Of a DNA stretch of 41,369 nucleotides, positions 26,242 through 33,848 are shown in pieces. The stretch covers positions 1 through 41,369 of the forward strand of contig NZ_JAMXHT010000013.1 in the NCBI RefSeq assembly GCF_023955655.1. Direction: 5' to 3'. The notes beneath the pieces are model-generated. The model saw only the letters and a program-made list of their open reading frames with translations, was not told where the DNA came from and did no database searches. This DNA is from Ralstonia soli (GTDB lineage: Bacteria > Pseudomonadota > Gammaproteobacteria > Burkholderiales > Burkholderiaceae). Made by a program: the position numbers and the translations under genes. Position 1 is the stretch's first letter. Every line of letters starts with the position of its first letter.

Positions 26242-26520
26242 CTTCCCTGTTATTCCTTGTTCCAAGTTGGCAGTCGCGTTGGGCAACTCATCGCAATTCG
26301 CTCAAATTGCGAGCATTGCTGAATTCTTGAAGCGATTGATGCTGCGAATTCCCTGCAAATTTCCCTGATAGCGGGGCAGTGGGGCGAGACAAACCAGCCC
26401 CAGACTCACCCCTCCGCCAGCAAGTCCAGCGCCCCTGTCAAACTGAGCCCCGCTCGAACAAAGCCCGGCCACCGGCGGGGCTTTGTCGTTTACGCCATCT
26501 TGGAGGTACCGTTGCCCGAG
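26242..26520. repeat. repeat copy B: CCCTG-rich arm, tRNA-Ser 3'-end-like core and terminator flank
   Basis: The left part has CTTCCCTGTTATTCCTTGTT at 26242-26261 and AATTCCCTGCAAATTTCCCT near 26347-26366, then GGGCAGTGGGG and ACAAACCAGCCCC, matching copy A. The core CTCCGCCA is at 26412-26419. The right flank is more diverged than in A and C, but keeps the hairpin and GGTACCGTT near 26506. It marks the border between the oxygenase operon and the AraC-controlled cluster. Confidence 0.65.
26460..26484 (+). terminator. hairpin terminator in repeat B
   Basis: AAAGCCCGGCC and GGCGGGGCTTT around an ACC loop, with one mismatch in the stem. It is the same element as in copies A and C. Confidence 0.55.
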
Positions 26521-26646
26521 TACGACGAAATTGTCCCGACGATAAAGTCCATCAGGTACGTTGAGACATTGGATGCGTTCACAGAGTCGGCACGGCCCCA
26601 AAGTCAGCGCCGCACAATGTATGCCGATGCGGTGGCGCAAACTGCG

Positions 26647-27744
26647 CTACGGTCGCCGCGGTGTTTTCTGACTGAGCGTTGTGCGTTGGGTGTCTTTTTT
26701 CCCGGGTGTCCGGTGCGCTTTGGTTTGTTTCTTTCTCCTGAGAGTGTTCTCTGCGGACACCTGGAACTGCGTCGGACTGCATCCGAACGTCGCCCCGAAC
26801 CAGCGGGTGAACGCACTGGGCTCTGAGAAGCCCAGCAAGCCCGAGATCTCGGCGCATTGGCGCTCGCCTCGGTTCAGGTAGCGCACCGCAAGCTCGCTGC
26901 GCACGGCGTCGAGAACCGATGAAAACGTGGTGCCGTCCTGCGCAAGATGACGATGAATTGTGCGCCGGTTGATTCCCAGATGCCGTGCGATGTGGTCGAT
27001 TGTGCTGCGTCCGGACGGGAGCAGCATCAACACCATCTGCCGTACTTCGTCCAACATCCTCTTGCCGCCGTCCGGGTCAAGATCATCCAGGTATCGGCGA
27101 ACATACCGGGCCATGACGGGGTCGGCCGATGGAAGCGGCAAATCGAGGTCACTGGCATTGCAGACGATGCCGCTAAAGGCATGACCGAATTCCACATTCG
27201 TGCCAAAGACGCGGGTATGGACGGTCCGATCTTTCGGCGCTCCATGCGCAAAGAAGATGGTCTTGGGGTGCCAATCATCGCCCAGGAAAAAGCGTAGCAA
27301 GCGGAACAAGACACCCACGACCAACTCCGTCGCCTGCCTGAGCGACCCCGCGCCGCCGGCCAGCACTTCGTCACGGATGACCGCAATGCCGTCTTCTTCT
27401 TCGACGTGAAGGAAGATCGCCTCGTTGTGCAGATGGCCGTAGCGTGCCATCGCCTGCAACGCCTGGCGCAGCGTCGGCTCGTCACGCACGAGGAGGATCA
27501 ATGGGCCGAGGTTCGACGCGCGCCGTGTCTCCGCCATCCGCAGGCCAAATGTTTCGATGCCGCTGCGCTGGGCAGACAACTCAAGCAGTCTGCCGACCCT
27601 GTCGGCCGGAATCTTGAGGTCGACATCAGACAAGCTGTCCGCCGGGAGCCCCACCTCTGCCAGCATGCGGAACGGGTCGAGCCCGCCTGCGCGGGCGGCT
27701 TCGGCGTATCCAGTCAGGCTGGCGCTGCGGACAAGGTAAGGCAT
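26647..27744 (-). CDS. AraC-family regulator
   Basis: This 365-residue protein starts at ATG 27744. The N-terminal two-thirds matches the AraC 'arabinose-binding-like' domain of OruR/GadX-type regulators (RSASLTGYAEAARAGGLDPF, NLGPLILLVRDEPTLRQAL). The C-terminal DNA-binding domain has two helix-turn-helix units: IDHIARHLGINRRTIHRHL and ISGLLGFSEPSAFTRWF. It is divergent from the cluster starting at 27884, with a matching direct-repeat operator between them, so it is probably the activator of that cluster. The tail past residue 330 is basic and low in complexity, perhaps an added extension. Confidence 0.85.
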   Translation of the reverse strand: MPYLVRSASLTGYAEAARAGGLDPFRMLAEVGLPADSLSDVDLKIPADRVGRLLELSAQRSGIETFGLRMAETRRASNLGPLILLVRDEPTLRQALQAMARYGHLHNEAIFLHVEEEDGIAVIRDEVLAGGAGSLRQATELVVGVLFRLLRFFLGDDWHPKTIFFAHGAPKDRTVHTRVFGTNVEFGHAFSGIVCNASDLDLPLPSADPVMARYVRRYLDDLDPDGGKRMLDEVRQMVLMLLPSGRSTIDHIARHLGINRRTIHRHLAQDGTTFSSVLDAVRSELAVRYLNRGERQCAEISGLLGFSEPSAFTRWFGATFGCSPTQFQVSAENTLRRKKQTKAHRTPGKKDTQRTTLSQKTPRRP

Positions 27745-27760
27745 TAGGGTCTTCCCAGGG

Positions 27761-27800
27761 TGTCCCGAAATGTTAACAAAATGTCCCGTAAGGTCAATCA
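27761..27800 (+). promoter_or_regulatory. AraC-type direct-repeat operator
   Basis: TGTCCCG occurs at 27761 and 27782, exactly 21 bases apart (two helical turns). The likeness extends to about 14 of 19 positions. TGTTAACA lies between the two. Confidence 0.6.
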
Positions 27801-27818
27801 AAAAAAGCGAGCGGTGCC

Positions 27819-27824
27819 TAGAAT
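27819..27824 (+). promoter_or_regulatory. possible -10 box of the catabolic cluster
   Basis: TAGAAT lies about 19 bases downstream of the proximal operator half, which would cover the -35 region. That is the usual class II arrangement for AraC activators. No good -35 hexamer is present, consistent with activator dependence. Confidence 0.35.
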
Positions 27825-27883
27825 TCAGACATCCGCAATGTGCTGCAGACCCGAGCGTGACAGCTCTGGCAAGGAACTTCGCA

Positions 27884-28282
27884 ATGACGACAAACGCCCC
27901 GATTGACGCATCCGCAACCCCGGTCTGCGACATGATGCGCGCCACCGGTAACTGGAATCCCAATTGGGAGCCATTTGCAGAACTTGATCCGGCATGGACT
28001 GAAAAATTCATGGCCATGGGAATCAAGCCACACAGTGTGCTCGACCCGAAAACGCTGGAATTCCTTGCCATTGCCGTCGATGCGTCGTGCACGCACATGT
28101 ACGGGCCTGGCGTGCGCCGCCACATCCGCAAGGCGCTTGATCTGGGTGCCACCAAGGAAGAGATCACGGCGGTGCTGCAAGCCGTGTCGGTGCTCGGCAT
28201 TCACAGCATGAGCCTGGGCGCCCCCATCCTGCTGGAAGAGCTTGCAGCCCGCGAGAACAAGACCGCTGCCACCGTGGAATAA
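27884..28282 (+). CDS. carboxymuconolactone decarboxylase/AhpD-like protein
   Basis: This 132-residue protein starts at ATG 27884 with AAGGA upstream. The CMD pattern is present: LEFLAIAVDASCTHMYGPGV, RRHIRKALDLGATKEEI and TAVLQAVSVLGIHS. The redox pair CxxC of AhpD is absent (only one Cys, followed by THMY), so a peroxidase role is unlikely and a decarboxylase, hydrolase or binding role is more likely. It is the first gene of the AraC-controlled cluster. Confidence 0.75.
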   Translation: MTTNAPIDASATPVCDMMRATGNWNPNWEPFAELDPAWTEKFMAMGIKPHSVLDPKTLEFLAIAVDASCTHMYGPGVRRHIRKALDLGATKEEITAVLQAVSVLGIHSMSLGAPILLEELAARENKTAATVE

Positions 28283-28317
28283 GCCCGGGCGCGAACTGAT
28301 ACCGATAGGAGACTCAC

Positions 28318-29367
28318 ATGCAATTCTTTGACGACTCTCTGCTTCCCGAGAACCAGGAGCCGCTGGTGATCCAGGTGGCCCCGTTTGGGCCGCAATTCTT
28401 GCCCAGCGACTCCGACGATATCCCGGTCTCGATGGACGCACAGATCCAGAAGGCGGTGGACTGCTACAACGCCGGCGCCACCGTGCTGCACGTGCACGTG
28501 CGCGAAGAGGATGGCAAGGGCAGCAAGCGCCTTTCCAAGTTCAACGAAATGCTGGCTCGCCTGCGTGAAGCGGTTCCCAACATGCTGCTGCAAGTGGGCG
28601 GTTCGATCTCGTTCGCGCCGGAAGACGAGGGCGCGGCGGCCAAATGGCTCAACGACGACACGCGCCATATGCTGGCCGAGCTGTCGCCTAAGCCCGACCA
28701 GGTGACGCTCGCCATCAACACCAACCAGATGAACGTGACCGAGCTGCTGACGCACGACGATTGCGCCGGCACCTCGATGGCCGAGCCAGCCTATTTCCAG
28801 GCCTACAAGGAAATGTGGATTCCGTCGGGCCCAGCCTTTGTGGAGGAGCACCTTAAGCGCCTGCAAGCCAACGGTATCCAGCCGCACTTCATGCTGGGTG
28901 ATCTTGGACAACTTGAGACTGTGGAGCGATTGATCCGCCGCGGTCTCTATACCGGCCCGCTGGTTCTGAACTGGGTCGCCATTGGCGGTGGTGCCGACGG
29001 CCCCAACCCGCGCAACATGATGGAGTTCATCAACCGTTGCCCGCAGGGCGCTGTGCTATCCATTGAAAGTCTGATGCGCCATATGCTGCCGTTGAACACC
29101 ATGGCCATCGCCATGGGCCTGCATGTACGCGTTGGAATCGAGGACAACCTTTGGAGCAAAAAAGGTGAGCGCATGACGTCGGTGCAACAGGTCGAGCAGA
29201 TGGTGCGCATCGCACGCGAACTGCATCGCGAGGTGGCGACCGGCGCGGATGCCCGTCGCATCTACAAGATCGGTGAGCACTACAACAGCATCGACGAGAC
29301 GCTCGCCGCCGTGGGTTATGAGCCCAACCGCAAACCGGGGCAGCGCGGCTTCCAGCTGGCGGCCTGA
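28318..29367 (+). CDS. beta-keto acid cleavage enzyme (BKACE, DUF849 family)
   Basis: This 349-residue protein belongs to the family of 3-keto-5-aminohexanoate cleavage enzyme (Kce). These zinc enzymes react a beta-keto acid with acetyl-CoA to give acetoacetate and a new acyl-CoA. Family marks are GATVLHVHVREEDG (zinc-binding His pair), LLQVGGSISF, LVLNWVAIGGGADG and HVRVGIEDN near the C terminus. A GGAGA site precedes the ATG. The exact beta-keto acid depends on pocket residues I cannot assign. The SDR that follows could supply the keto acid by oxidising a beta-hydroxy acid. Confidence 0.85.
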   Translation: MQFFDDSLLPENQEPLVIQVAPFGPQFLPSDSDDIPVSMDAQIQKAVDCYNAGATVLHVHVREEDGKGSKRLSKFNEMLARLREAVPNMLLQVGGSISFAPEDEGAAAKWLNDDTRHMLAELSPKPDQVTLAINTNQMNVTELLTHDDCAGTSMAEPAYFQAYKEMWIPSGPAFVEEHLKRLQANGIQPHFMLGDLGQLETVERLIRRGLYTGPLVLNWVAIGGGADGPNPRNMMEFINRCPQGAVLSIESLMRHMLPLNTMAIAMGLHVRVGIEDNLWSKKGERMTSVQQVEQMVRIARELHREVATGADARRIYKIGEHYNSIDETLAAVGYEPNRKPGQRGFQLAA

Positions 29368-29485
29368 GAGCTGGAGCAAGCGGCAGGCGCGTCATGGCGG
29401 CGCGCCGCCTTGGGATGTTAAGGCAGGTGGGCGATGCCGCAATGGCATGCCTGTCTGTCGCTGTCTGTTTGGGAAGTCGTGACAC

Positions 29486-30307
29486 ATGAAGCTGGATAAC
29501 AAAGTTGCCGTGGTAACGGGGGCAGCAGGCGGTTTGGGAAAAGCTATCGCATTGGCCTATGCCGATGCGGGTGCCAAGCTCGTTGTTTGCGACATCAACA
29601 CGACGGCGCTGGAGGTAACCCGCGCGGAAATCGCATCGTGCGGCGCCGAATGCCTGGCCTTGCAATGCGACGTGGGCTCAAGCACGGCCGTCGCGAACCT
29701 CTTTGAACAGGTGGACGCGCATTTCGGGACAGTGCACGTCCTCGTCAACAATGCGGCCGTCATTCCCACCAAGCCGATCGACGAGCAGCGTCGCCTGCAG
29801 CACTACGCCTACCTCACCACGCCGCAGCCGCGCCACACGCTCGGCTTCACCAGCAGCATGACGGATGACGACTGGCACCGCTTCTGGGATGTGAATGTGC
29901 ATGGGGTGTTCTATTGCACCCGCGAGGCCCTCAAGCGCATGGAGCCGCAGCGTGACGGCAAGATCATCAATATCGCGTCGATTGCGGGGTTTGCGGCGTT
30001 CAGCGCCCATAGCCCGCACTATTCGGCAACCAAGGGGGCAGTCGTGGCGTTCACCCGCTCGGTCGCGGCTGAAGTGGCTGGCGCCAATATCTTTGTCAAC
30101 GCCATTGCACCCGGTGGTGTGCATACCGACCAATTCGAGGCGTTGCTTCAGAGGATAGGAGAGGAAAAGCGCAAGCAGCTTTTTCAGCTTGTTCCGCTGG
30201 GCCGCCTGGGTACGCCCGAGGAATATGCCTCGCTTGCCGTCTATCTGGCTGCCGACGGGCATTACATCGCCGGTCAGATCATCAGCCCGAATGGTGGGAT
30301 GTTGTAG
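29486..30307 (+). CDS. short-chain dehydrogenase/reductase with an insertion
   Basis: This 273-residue SDR has TGAAGGLGKAIALAYADAG for NAD(P), NNAA, the catalytic Ser in NIASIAGFAA, and YSATKGA. The end has IAGQIISPNGG. Between NNAA and the DVNVHG helix there are about 42 residues, roughly 20 more than usual, rich in Arg, His, Pro and Thr. The extra segment may shape the substrate pocket. It probably oxidises a beta-hydroxy acid to the keto acid that the preceding BKACE cleaves. Confidence 0.8.
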   Translation: MKLDNKVAVVTGAAGGLGKAIALAYADAGAKLVVCDINTTALEVTRAEIASCGAECLALQCDVGSSTAVANLFEQVDAHFGTVHVLVNNAAVIPTKPIDEQRRLQHYAYLTTPQPRHTLGFTSSMTDDDWHRFWDVNVHGVFYCTREALKRMEPQRDGKIINIASIAGFAAFSAHSPHYSATKGAVVAFTRSVAAEVAGANIFVNAIAPGGVHTDQFEALLQRIGEEKRKQLFQLVPLGRLGTPEEYASLAVYLAADGHYIAGQIISPNGGML

Positions 30308-30425
30308 CAGGAGCCCAGTCGGCCGGTTGTCGCGTATTCAGAGGGCCGGTGCCGGGTTTGGCTGACACGGAAGCAAAGCCCAAGAGCAAGACGCCGTTCA
30401 AACGGTGCAATCTCAGGAGACAAGC

Positions 30426-31709
30426 ATGTTTCAGAAACGCCCCTTTATCGCTCTGGCTGCATTGCTGTTCATCCATATCCTGGCGCATATCGATCGCAAT
30501 ATGCTGTTGGGCTTTTCGCCCCAGGTCATTGCCGATCTTGGCCTGAGCAATGCGCAATATGGCTTCCTGGTGGGCGCCGTCTGGGTGTTGAGCTTTGGCG
30601 TGATGGCAGTCTTCCTGGGCACATTGGCGGATCGCTTCAGCCGCACGCGTGTCATTGCCGGCGGTTTGTTGGTCTGGAGCGCTTGCACGGCAGCCTCCGG
30701 TTTCGCGCAGAACTTCGAGCAAATGGCGGCAGCCCGCTTCCTGGTCTCCAGCGGTGAGGCCGCGCTGGTGCCCGCGGCAGTGGCGATGCTGGGTGAGTTG
30801 TTCTCTGAAAAGAGGCGTGGTACGGCGATCGGGGTGTTCTTTATGGGCATCCCGGCCGGCATCGGTTTCAGCTTCCTGTTGGCAGGCACCTTCGGGGCCA
30901 CGCATGGCTGGCGCTCCACGTTTCAGATGCTCGGGGTCGTCGGCGTGCTGATCGCCGTATCACTCGCCTTTGTGAAGGAGGAGCGCAAGAGCGCGGGTGC
31001 GCAACAGCGTGGCGCGCCTTTTTTTACGCAAGTGCGCAGCGCGCTGCGTGTGCTTGGTGGCAATCCTGCATTGTTGGCTGTGATCGGCGGTTTTGTGCTG
31101 GTGCACATGGTGTTTGCTGGCCTGTCATTTGCGCAGTTGTGGCTGGTGCGCGAGCGTGGATTCGATGCCGCCAACATTGCGCGGACCATCGGCATGCTGC
31201 AACTCATTTTCGGCACCCTGGGGTCGGTCGCGGGCGGTGTGATGGGCGATCGCCTCGCCAGGCGGATGCCTGGGGGACATGTAGGTTTCATGGTGCTGCT
31301 CGTCGCCATCTGCGGTCCGCTGATGATTGCCTATCGCTTCGCGCCACCAAGTTCGGCCCTGTTCTACGTGGGCATGTGCGCTGGCTTCTTCCTGCCGTTG
31401 GCACTGTATGGCCCGACCAACACGGTCATCCTGAGCCAGGCGCCGGTGCACATGCGCGCGACGATTTCTGGCTTCAGCATGCTGCTGATCAATGTGTTCG
31501 CCATCACGATCGGCAATCTTGCGGTTGGCATGATCAGCGATCGGCTCGCTCGATCGGGAACCTCGGCGCCGCTGACATTCGCGCTTTTGGGCACGGACGT
31601 GCTGGCGATTATGTCGGCTTTGTGTTTCCTGGTGGCCGCGCGTATTGGACCTCGCACCGATACGGCGCCGGGGCAGGCGGGTCCTGTGGCATCCCAGCAC
31701 CATGCCTGA
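30426..31709 (+). CDS. MFS transporter
   Basis: This 427-residue protein has twelve predicted membrane helices. ATG 30426 follows CAGGAGA. MFS motif A appears as GTLADRFSRTRVIAGG between helices 2 and 3 and is echoed by GGVMGDRLARRM in the second half. An Asp-Arg pair sits in helix 1 (LAHIDRNMLLGF), as in organic-anion and aromatic-acid transporters. It is likely the inner-membrane importer of the cluster's substrate, with the porin downstream as the outer-membrane route. Confidence 0.85.
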   Translation: MFQKRPFIALAALLFIHILAHIDRNMLLGFSPQVIADLGLSNAQYGFLVGAVWVLSFGVMAVFLGTLADRFSRTRVIAGGLLVWSACTAASGFAQNFEQMAAARFLVSSGEAALVPAAVAMLGELFSEKRRGTAIGVFFMGIPAGIGFSFLLAGTFGATHGWRSTFQMLGVVGVLIAVSLAFVKEERKSAGAQQRGAPFFTQVRSALRVLGGNPALLAVIGGFVLVHMVFAGLSFAQLWLVRERGFDAANIARTIGMLQLIFGTLGSVAGGVMGDRLARRMPGGHVGFMVLLVAICGPLMIAYRFAPPSSALFYVGMCAGFFLPLALYGPTNTVILSQAPVHMRATISGFSMLLINVFAITIGNLAVGMISDRLARSGTSAPLTFALLGTDVLAIMSALCFLVAARIGPRTDTAPGQAGPVASQHHA

Positions 31710-31908
31710 TCAGGTGAGGGGACGCATCTACCAAAAAACGGACAAGGGGCAAGAAGCGATCCGCACGCGTGCGCACGGTCTGGACCAGAAATCTCGCACG
31801 CTCTCGTTGCTGGTGAATGGCAAGGAGACCAGCGAAGCCATTATCAACATGCTGCAACCACCGGGTTTGAGCCCTGCAGCATTTGCCGAACTGGAGGGGC
31901 AGGGTTGA
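31702..31908 (+). CDS. small hypothetical protein, possibly truncated
   Basis: This 68-residue frame overlaps the MFS stop by eight bases (ATG 31702). It reads RGRIYQKTDKGQEAIRTR, then RTLSLLVNGKETSEAIINML and AAFAELEGQG before TGA. This resembles the N-terminal part of a common Burkholderiaceae hypothetical protein that normally continues. A frame change at the end would extend it, so it may be cut short by a frameshift. Confidence 0.45.
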   Translation: MPDQVRGRIYQKTDKGQEAIRTRAHGLDQKSRTLSLLVNGKETSEAIINMLQPPGLSPAAFAELEGQG

Positions 31909-32189
31909 TTTGCCCAGTTGATATTGCTGGGCAGACATCGCGTTTGGCAAGGTGCGAACGACAAAGAGGTTGTTCCGCGCTCGGGCGACGACGCCTGGGT
32001 ACTGGGTGGCATTGAGCATCTCTACCGCTTCTTTTGGCGCATCGCCTTCTACACAAGATCCGGCCTCGCCGGGCCTGGGTAGCCCATCGTGTAATCGCAA
32101 GATGGGCGCACGGTCGTGATCGGCAGCAAGCCGTTCTGAACGAACTCCGGCGTAGCCGGGGACGACAACAAAAGAGGAGACCTAGCAGC

Positions 32190-33335
32190 ATGAAGATGAA
32201 GTACATCGGAGCCGCATCGCTGGCGATTTGCGTCGGCAGCGCATTGGCACAGTCGAACGTCACGCTGTATGGCGTGGTCGACATGAACATCGAATACGCC
32301 ACTAACCAGCCGGGTGCAACCGCGGGCAACTCCGGCAACCGCGTCAGCATGCAGAGCGGCGGCCTGTCCGGCTCACGCTGGGGCTTGCGCGGCACGGAAG
32401 ATCTGGGTGGCGGCAATAGCGCGCTGTTCGTGCTGGAAAGCGGCTTCAATGCCGACAACGGCACGATGGGGCAGGGCGGCCTGCTGTTCGGTCGTCAAGC
32501 GTTCGTCGGCCTGCAAAGCGCCTCGCTGGGAAAACTGACCTTCGGCCGCCAGTACACCACGCTATTCGACCTGCTGGCGAACTTCTCGCCGACTGGCTAT
32601 GCGACCCAGTATGAGCCGGTGGTCGTGGGGCTTGGCCTGGATTTCCGCTCGAACAACGCGGTCAAGTACACGGGCGTGTTCGGCCCGATCACGGCGGAAG
32701 CGCACTACGCCTTTGGTACGGGCGCCAACAGCGTGAACCCGCTGAGCGTGGCAGCGGCCAACGGCGGCAACGGCCCAGTCGCGGGTCAGTTCCGCGCAAA
32801 TTCGGGCTATGGCGCAGGCGTTGCGTACTCCGCTGGCCCGTTCGGCGCGACCGTCGGCTACGACCAATTCAATCCGGCGGCCTTTGCCGGCGGCGCATTC
32901 GCGGGCTCCGGTTCGGTCAAAAAGGCCGCCATTGCGGGCAGCTACACCTTGGGCCCGGCCAAACTGATGGCCGGCTACCGCTGGGGCAAGAACAAGGACT
33001 TTGCCGGCAATGAAGTGCTGGGCGACGACTACTACTGGGCGGGCGCGAACTATCAAGTCACCACCGCGCTGGGTCTGACGCTGGCCTATTCCTACGAAAA
33101 GATGAAGAACGTGGGCGGCGTGACGAGCGGTCTGAGCAACCCGTGGGAACTGCAGTTCGTTGCGAACTACACCCTGTCCAAGCGTACCGACCTGTATCTG
33201 ACCACCGCCTACGCCAAGAACGCCGGCTTGGCGCTCGATCAAGCGGGCGTGGACCTGAACGCGACTGGCTACGGCCTGGCAGCTGGCAAGGACAAGATGC
33301 TCGGTGCCGCGCTGGGTGTACGCCACAAGTTCTGA
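32190..33335 (+). CDS. trimeric general porin (Burkholderiales type)
   Basis: This 381-residue protein starts at ATG 32190 with AAAGAGGAGA upstream. A signal peptide (YIGAASLAICVGSALA) leads to QSNVTLYGVVDMNIEY, the standard first beta strand of Burkholderiales porins. GSRWGLRGTEDLGGGNSALF and FGRQAFVGLQ follow, then many alternating strands and a C-terminal Phe (GVRHKF) for outer-membrane assembly. It should give the cluster's substrate entry through the outer membrane. A terminator follows. Confidence 0.9.
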   Translation: MKMKYIGAASLAICVGSALAQSNVTLYGVVDMNIEYATNQPGATAGNSGNRVSMQSGGLSGSRWGLRGTEDLGGGNSALFVLESGFNADNGTMGQGGLLFGRQAFVGLQSASLGKLTFGRQYTTLFDLLANFSPTGYATQYEPVVVGLGLDFRSNNAVKYTGVFGPITAEAHYAFGTGANSVNPLSVAAANGGNGPVAGQFRANSGYGAGVAYSAGPFGATVGYDQFNPAAFAGGAFAGSGSVKKAAIAGSYTLGPAKLMAGYRWGKNKDFAGNEVLGDDYYWAGANYQVTTALGLTLAYSYEKMKNVGGVTSGLSNPWELQFVANYTLSKRTDLYLTTAYAKNAGLALDQAGVDLNATGYGLAAGKDKMLGAALGVRHKF

Positions 33336-33397
33336 ACGGCCGTTAAACCACGGAGGGGCCTTTCTGTGCGATCGCCCTTTCGTCGGTCGGATTGTTT

Positions 33398-33424
33398 GAG
33401 GAGAGCAATCTCCTCGTTTTTTTT
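33398..33424 (+). terminator. rho-independent terminator after the porin gene
   Basis: GAGGAG (33398-33403) and CTCCTC (33410-33415) pair around AGCAAT, followed by G and a run of eight T. It separates the porin from the Rieske ferredoxin gene. Confidence 0.7.
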
Positions 33425-33451
33425 CTTTGAACGGATGATTGAGGGTGTGTA

Positions 33452-33772
33452 ATGCCTCGTCAAATCCCAGTGGCCCGCGCGGATGAAATCGCGCCCGGCC
33501 ATCGCAAGCTCGCCTTCATTGATGGGCGCAGTATCGTGCTGTTCAACATTGGCGGCACGCTGCATGCCATCGACAACACTTGCCCGCACCAGGGCGCATC
33601 GCTAGCCAATGGTGCACTTGACGGAACGATTCTGGGTTGTCCCGCGCATGGGCTGCGCTTTGATCTGGTCACTGGCTGCACGGCGGGTGCGGGGAGCTTG
33701 CGCCTGAAGACACTTCCCGTTTGCATCATCGACGACAAGCTCGTGGTCACGCTGGACGACATCGCCAAATGA
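33452..33772 (+). CDS. Rieske-type [2Fe-2S] ferredoxin
   Basis: This 106-residue protein has the full Rieske ligand set C44-x-H46 and C63-x2-H66 (CPHQGASL and CPAHGL). It resembles the ferredoxins of ring-hydroxylating oxygenases and NirD-like proteins. No oxygenase gene lies in this cluster; the only one in the window is the KshA-like gene 11 kb away behind repeat B. It may serve an oxygenase elsewhere or an unknown redox step. Confidence 0.8.
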   Translation: MPRQIPVARADEIAPGHRKLAFIDGRSIVLFNIGGTLHAIDNTCPHQGASLANGALDGTILGCPAHGLRFDLVTGCTAGAGSLRLKTLPVCIIDDKLVVTLDDIAK

Positions 33773-33848
33773 TTCGCGCCGCCACACCAACCCAAGCATC
33801 GCCGCTCCACGTTTCCAATTGAGCACGATTCCCGAGACAACGAAACCC

